Shown piece by piece: positions 8,901-11,771 of a DNA stretch of 11,771 nt (positions are counted from its first letter, which is position 1; each line of letters starts with the position of its first letter). This DNA is from Myxococcales bacterium (GTDB lineage: Bacteria; Myxococcota; Polyangia; Fen-1088). Below the pieces are notes generated by a model. That model saw only the letters and a list, made by a program, of their open reading frames with translations. It had not been told where the DNA came from and did no database searches. Location of the stretch: the NCBI GenBank assembly GCA_003155465.1, contig PMCR01000437.1:1-11771 (forward strand). Reading direction: 5' to 3'. The position numbers and the translations under genes were made by a program.

Positions 8901-8949
8901 CAGAGACCCTTTTTGTCTCTGTGACGGAAGTTCTTCCTGCCGGAGAGAC
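8901..8949 (-). repeat. Overlapping, mutually exclusive inverted repeats upstream of the pilin promoter
   Basis: CAGAGAC (8901-8907) and GTCTCTG (8915-8921) form a perfect 7-bp stem with a seven-base loop. The same GTCTCT can instead pair with AGAGAC at 8944-8949, enclosing a nested GGAAG/CTTCC (8926-8930, 8933-8937). The block lies 70-120 bases upstream of the sigma-54-like promoter, where enhancer-binding activators usually sit, and downstream of the lipoprotein gene's putative terminator. It could be an activator site or part of a 3'-end structure; sequence alone does not decide. Confidence 0.4.
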
Positions 8950-8968
8950 GAAATGTGTCCCAACGAGA

Positions 8969-9009
8969 AAGGGACTGGTCCACCCTTTCCAGGTTGAATC
9001 CAGTCCCTT
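8969..9009 (-). terminator. Hairpin after the Asp/Pro-rich lipoprotein gene, probable terminator
   Basis: AAGGGACTGG (8969-8978) and CCAGTCCCTT (9000-9009) form a perfect 10-bp stem around 21 bases in which a second short ACC/GGT pairing is possible. It begins 45 bases past the lipoprotein stop codon. The minus-strand sequence after the stem is TCTCGTT, a poor T-tract, so it could be a weak intrinsic terminator that also insulates the pilin promoter from the gene upstream. Confidence 0.5.
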
Positions 9010-9054
9010 GATGGGCGCAGTCAGGCCACGCCCAAGCGACTCGGTCGCTCTTTG

Positions 9055-9516
9055 CTAGCCCTGCCCAGCGTCGCCAGCGTCGCCGGCGTCAGCGTCACCA
9101 GCATCCGGAGCGTCACCGGCAGTACCAGCCTCAGGGGCATCCTGATTGATATTCGGAACGTCGCGAGGGGCATCGGTTTGCGTGGGGCCAAGGTCGGCGG
9201 GGCGGGCGTCAGGAAGAATGACACCGGCCTCTCCGGCATCCGCGACGCCGCCATCGACCACGGCGAGGTCTGGGCGTGCGACATCGGCGACGGGAGTATC
9301 GGGCGTGGGAGGGGCAAGGTCAGCGGGAGGGGCGAGGTCAGCGGGAGGGGCGAGGTCAGCGGTCGGTCCTACCTCGGGTCCTGGCTGCGCGACGACATCG
9401 GCCACCGGGGCTTTCACGTCGCTGCTGCCTGCATCCACTTTGGTCGTACTGCTGCTGCCGCAGCCAACCAGCGTGAGGGACATCGCAAACACGGTTACAG
9501 CAAGTTTCCTAGTCAT
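9055..9516 (-). CDS. Asp/Pro/Ala-rich low-complexity lipoprotein
   Basis: A 153-residue predicted lipoprotein of no recognised family. MTRKLAVTVFAMSLTLVGC carries a good lipobox (L-V-G-C, Cys19) and Ser at +3. The mature part is low-complexity: about 22 Asp and 3 Glu against 5 Lys/Arg, rich in Ala, Pro and Gly, with no aromatic residue and no second cysteine. It includes three tandem ADLAPP repeats and ends in a DAGDADAGDAGDAGQG tail. Such sequence should be disordered, strongly acidic and extended. Similar Asp/Pro linkers join signal peptides to folded domains in myxobacterial surface proteins, but no folded domain exists here. The start is supported by AGGAGA seven bases before the ATG. It is divergent from aat across 159 bases and is followed by a hairpin. 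It may be a surface spacer or, less likely, a remnant of a larger protein. Confidence 0.75.
   Translation of the reverse strand: MTRKLAVTVFAMSLTLVGCGSSSTTKVDAGSSDVKAPVADVVAQPGPEVGPTADLAPPADLAPPADLAPPTPDTPVADVARPDLAVVDGGVADAGEAGVILPDARPADLGPTQTDAPRDVPNINQDAPEAGTAGDAPDAGDADAGDAGDAGQG
9307..9360. repeat. Three tandem 18-bp repeats inside the lipoprotein gene
   Basis: Three consecutive 18-bp units (9307-9324, 9325-9342, 9343-9360) read GGGAGGGGCGAGGTCAGC, with a single A for G change in the first. On the coding strand each unit encodes the hexapeptide ADLAPP. The near identity suggests recent slippage or unequal exchange, so copy number may vary between strains without changing the frame. Confidence 0.85.
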
Positions 9517-9617
9517 AGCCTTATCTCCTGGGTTGTTCTCGTCTAGCTAAGCCTCTCGGGGGCGGTACATTACTCGAATCTCAGAAAAGTTAGAACAGAA
9601 TCAGCGCTGGCACTTCC

Positions 9618-9647
9618 TTGGCACAGCCAATGAGGCACCGCGATAAT
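9618..9647 (+). promoter_or_regulatory. Sigma-70-type promoter for aat
   Basis: TTGGCA (9618-9623) and GATAAT (9642-9647) each match the sigma-70 consensus at five of six positions and are 18 bases apart. A start near 9654 leaves a leader of about 22 bases before the aat ATG. The -35 overlaps a sigma-54-like TGGCAC-N5-TGGCA (9608-9623) with correct GG/GC spacing, but the housekeeping nature of aat makes the sigma-70 reading more likely. Confidence 0.6.
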
Positions 9648-9675
9648 TGTCGCGCAGCGGTTCAATAGCAAGACT

Positions 9676-10341
9676 ATGGCTGACACGCAAGAGAATTTTC
9701 GTCGAGAAAACGCGGTGCGCCGTCTGACTGGTGGCGGCATCGACGGACTGGTTGCAGTTGGCGGCGCCCTGACCCCGGAAAGCTTACTGCGTGCGTACCG
9801 TGCGGGGGAATTTCCCTGGTCTTCAGATCCGATGGTGACATGGTGGTCTCCCGATCCCCGCGCCATCTTCGATATGGAACGCTATCGTCCGTCGAGGAGC
9901 TTGCGCAGGAGTATCCGCCGAGCAGGATGGACCTTCACGCTGGACCGGGATTTCGAGGGCGTGATGCACAGGTGTGCCGAGCCCACACCCAGCCGACCGA
10001 CCACCTGGATTACCGGCGATTTCGTCGCCGCCTACACGGAACTACATCGGCGCGGCACCGCTCACAGCGTCGAGGTCTATGAGCAGGACCAGATGGTGGG
10101 TGGTCTGTACGGCGTGAGCATCGGGGCCTTCTTCGGTGGCGAGTCGATGTTCCATCTACGCCCAGACGCCTCCAAGGCTGCGGCTGCGCACCTTGTCCAG
10201 CACCTGCGCGGGCGTGGTTTCGTGCTGCTGGATGCCCAGGTTCCGACGCCCCATCTGGCCAGCCTGGGCGCGGTCGAGATCTCGCGAGACGAGTACCTGG
10301 CACGTCTGCGACAGGCCATCGACCTTCCGGTTGCCTTCTGA
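9676..10341 (+). CDS. aat: Leucyl/phenylalanyl-tRNA-protein transferase
   Basis: Transfers Leu or Phe from charged tRNA to the N-terminus of proteins beginning with Arg or Lys, marking them for ClpS/ClpAP degradation (bacterial N-degron pathway, cytoplasm). The 221 residues match the family. Visible motifs: LVAVGGALTPESLLRAYRAG and FPW (about 25-48), TWWSPDPRAI (55-64), TWITGDFVAAYTELHRRGTA (110-129), GGLYGVSIGAFFGGESMF with Glu156, and LLDAQVPTPHLASLGA with Asp186 and Gln188, which coincide with the catalytic Asp186/Gln188 of the E. coli enzyme. The usual Cys after the Asp (DCQ) is Ala here. The ATG at 9676 has only a weak AGCAAG before it. The glutaminyl cyclase frame opens two bases after its stop, so the two are probably translated from one message. 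It is divergent from the Asp/Pro-rich lipoprotein. Confidence 0.96.
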   Translation: MADTQENFRRENAVRRLTGGGIDGLVAVGGALTPESLLRAYRAGEFPWSSDPMVTWWSPDPRAIFDMERYRPSRSLRRSIRRAGWTFTLDRDFEGVMHRCAEPTPSRPTTWITGDFVAAYTELHRRGTAHSVEVYEQDQMVGGLYGVSIGAFFGGESMFHLRPDASKAAAAHLVQHLRGRGFVLLDAQVPTPHLASLGAVEISRDEYLARLRQAIDLPVAF

Positions 10342-10367
10342 TCGTGCTGGGTGGATGGTCGGCTGTC

Positions 10368-11198
10368 ATGGGTTCCACCAGTTTCTTGCGGCGAAATGCT
10401 TGTCGAGCCACAGCGGTCGCCAGCGCGGCGCTGTGGGCTCTCGCCGCCTGCGCCAGGCCGGCCGCCCGGGCCGTCCAACCCGCCCCTGCCGCTCAGTTGC
10501 GCCTCAAGGTCGTCCGCACTTTTCCGCACGATCCTGGCGCGTTCACCCAAGGCTTGCTCTTCCTTGAGGGCAAGTTCTATGAAAGCACCGGGCTCTACGG
10601 ACGGTCGTCGTTGCGCCGGGTGGACCCGGACAGCGGTGTGGTCGAGCGCGGGGTCGACTTGCCAGCAGATCTCTTCGGCGAAGGTCTGGCGCGAGTCGGC
10701 GGCCGCCTCGTTCAACTCACCTGGAAGAACAGGCGCGCGCTGGTTTGGAACCTGGCGACGCTACGCAAGGAAAGGGAGATTTCCTACCAGGGCGAGGGGT
10801 GGGGCCTTTGCTTCGACGGCCGCCACTTGATCATGAGCGACGGCAGCGAGACGCTCGCGCTGCGCGATCCGGAAAGCTTCGCCAAGGTCGGCGAGATCGT
10901 GGTCCGCCGCGCGGGACAGCCCCTGCGCAACCTCAACGAGTTGGAATGCCTGGAGGGCATCGTCTACGCCAACGTTTGGCAGGACAGTCACATCGCGCGG
11001 ATAGACGCGCGCACAGGAGAGGTGACCGGATGGATTGACGCTTCCGGCCTGCTCCGGCCCGATGAGGCGCACGCTGCCGATGTCCTGAACGGAATCGCAT
11101 ACCTTCCGGCCACCGGGCATCTGGCGGTGACTGGCAAGCTGTGGCCGCGCATCTTCGAGGTGGAGATCGTGCCTGCTGCGCCGCCGCCAGCCAAGTGA
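10368..11198 (+). CDS. Glutaminyl-peptide cyclotransferase (plant-type), predicted lipoprotein
   Basis: A member of the glutamine cyclotransferase family (plant/bacterial five-bladed beta-propeller type), which converts N-terminal glutamine of peptides to pyroglutamate, releasing ammonia. From the ATG at 10368 it has 276 residues. The N-terminus has a basic segment, a hydrophobic stretch and L-A-A-C (Cys28), so it is probably an exported lipoprotein. Family blocks are clear: FPHDPGAFTQGLLF (52-65), FYESTGLYGRSSLRRVD (70-86), QLTWKNRRALVW, YQGEGWGLCFDGRHLIMSDG (140-159), LNELECLEGIVYANVW (189-204), GWIDASGLL, NGIAYLPATGHLAVTGKLWP. A GTG at 10344, two bases after the aat stop, would add eight residues and is the alternative start; GGTGGA lies between the two. 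It shares a message with aat and ends in an intrinsic terminator. Substrates are unknown. Confidence 0.92.
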   Translation: MGSTSFLRRNACRATAVASAALWALAACARPAARAVQPAPAAQLRLKVVRTFPHDPGAFTQGLLFLEGKFYESTGLYGRSSLRRVDPDSGVVERGVDLPADLFGEGLARVGGRLVQLTWKNRRALVWNLATLRKEREISYQGEGWGLCFDGRHLIMSDGSETLALRDPESFAKVGEIVVRRAGQPLRNLNELECLEGIVYANVWQDSHIARIDARTGEVTGWIDASGLLRPDEAHAADVLNGIAYLPATGHLAVTGKLWPRIFEVEIVPAAPPPAK

Positions 11199-11219
11199 CG
11201 GGGAGGCGGGCTTTTTTTT
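11181..11219 (+). terminator. Intrinsic terminator of the aat/glutaminyl cyclase unit
   Basis: A CCGCC/GGCGG stem (a CCGCC copy at 11181-11185 or 11184-11188, pairing with 11205-11209) straddles the stop codon and is followed after two bases by eight consecutive T (11212-11219). The stem is short but the T-tract is unmistakable and lies 14 bases past the stop. It separates the unit from the Lnb_N gene. Confidence 0.7.
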
Positions 11220-11259
11220 GCTCCAGGTGCGTGTGCGAGACCTGGTAGGTTCGGCCCCC

Positions 11260-11771
11260 ATGGGCTTGCGAATACTCCTCGCCGCGGCGCTGACGGTGTT
11301 CGTTGTTTCGGGTGCGCGGTTCGCGCGGGCCGAGCCGGGAGAGGACCTGACTGTCTCTGTTCTCACCTTCGGCCCCGGCGATCATCCGTTTTTCAAGTTC
11401 GGGCACAACGCCATCCTGGTGCAGCCCAAAGATGATAGCGGGCTGGTCTACAACTTCGGCACCTTCGCGTTCGACTCGCCCGGGCTCATTCCAAAGTTTC
11501 TGCGTGGCCGCTTCAAGTACTGGCTGTCGGTGTCGAGGATGGAGGAGACGTTCGCGTCGTATGTTTCCGACAATCGGACTATCGAGGCCCAGGAACTGGA
11601 GCTGACGTCCGCACAGAAATGGGCCCTGTGGCAGAGCCTGCGCGACAACGCGCGGCCCGAGAACCGTGAGTACCTCTACGACTACTTCCGGGACAACTGC
11701 TCGACCCGCGTGCGCGATGCCATCGACCGCGCGGTGGGAGGTCGAGTCCGGCAGGCGGGCCAGCGGCCAGC
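11260..11771 (+). CDS. Secreted Lnb_N/DUF4105 domain protein (3' end outside window)
   Basis: Open from the ATG at 11260 to the window edge, about 170 residues without a stop. A Sec signal peptide (MGLRILLAAALTVFVVSG..., cleavage after ARFARA near residue 24) precedes a region matching the Lnb N-terminal periplasmic domain (DUF4105). The hallmarks are VSVLTFGPGDHPFFKFGHNA with the conserved F-G-H, VYNFGTFAFDSPGL, FLRGRFKYWL, and YLYDYFRDNCSTRVRDAID with the conserved Asn-Cys-Ser-Thr-Arg. The domain has the conserved Cys and His expected of a papain/NlpC-like hydrolase, so an envelope hydrolase or acyl/peptide-transfer role is possible, but the family has no settled activity. C-terminal domains, often membrane-spanning in relatives, lie outside. 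The Shine-Dalgarno is weak (TAGG about 12 bases before the start). It begins 61 bases after the previous gene, past a terminator, and so probably has its own promoter. Confidence 0.82.
   Translation, partial: MGLRILLAAALTVFVVSGARFARAEPGEDLTVSVLTFGPGDHPFFKFGHNAILVQPKDDSGLVYNFGTFAFDSPGLIPKFLRGRFKYWLSVSRMEETFASYVSDNRTIEAQELELTSAQKWALWQSLRDNARPENREYLYDYFRDNCSTRVRDAIDRAVGGRVRQAGQRP

Noticed and set aside
9307..9360. Tandem repeats as a CRISPR-like array
   Set aside because: The 18-bp units are directly adjacent with no spacers and encode a hexapeptide repeat in frame.

Overview
The window reads as chromosomal DNA of a high-GC Gram-negative bacterium, most likely a member of Myxococcota or another former deltaproteobacterium. 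This is inferred from several features: the strongly G/C-biased third codon positions, two or three lipoproteins with Ala/Pro- or Asp/Pro-rich linkers, a type IV pilin whose C-terminal half resembles those common in myxobacteria, a sigma-54-type promoter before that pilin, and a plant-type glutaminyl cyclase. No taxonomic marker gene is present. I saw no tRNA, rRNA, CRISPR array, insertion sequence or phage gene, and no gene-free stretch longer than 300 bases.

Layout. Positions 1-9516 carry nine genes, all on the minus strand. In transcription order from the right they are: an Asp/Pro-rich lipoprotein (9516-9055), a type IV pilin-like protein (8776-8228), formyltetrahydrofolate deformylase PurU (8096-7230), an unknown secreted protein (7161-6649), a TrmA/RlmD-family rRNA uridine methyltransferase (6588-5122), a radical SAM/SPASM enzyme (5108-4050), an ElyC-like DUF218 membrane protein (3979-3179), phosphoglucomutase (3048-1411), and a lipoprotein with a peptidoglycan-binding-like segment that runs off the left edge (1268-1). 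Positions 9676-11771 carry three plus-strand genes: leucyl/phenylalanyl-tRNA-protein transferase (aat), a glutaminyl-peptide cyclotransferase lipoprotein two bases behind it, and, after a clear intrinsic terminator, a secreted Lnb_N/DUF4105 protein cut by the right edge.

How the genes may work together. Most are housekeeping or envelope genes. The short gaps (60, 13 and 70 bases) suggest that the secreted protein, rlmD-like, radical SAM and elyC-like genes are co-transcribed. ElyC-like protein, phosphoglucomutase and the peptidoglycan-binding-like lipoprotein all touch envelope polysaccharide metabolism, but a shared pathway is only inference. aat and the glutaminyl cyclase both modify protein N-termini, in the cytoplasm and outside the inner membrane respectively.

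The features most worth a second look are the SPASM-type radical SAM enzyme of unknown substrate, the sigma-54-like promoter and structured leader DNA before the pilin, and the aat/glutaminyl cyclase pair. I did not find convincing evidence of a new multi-gene system.
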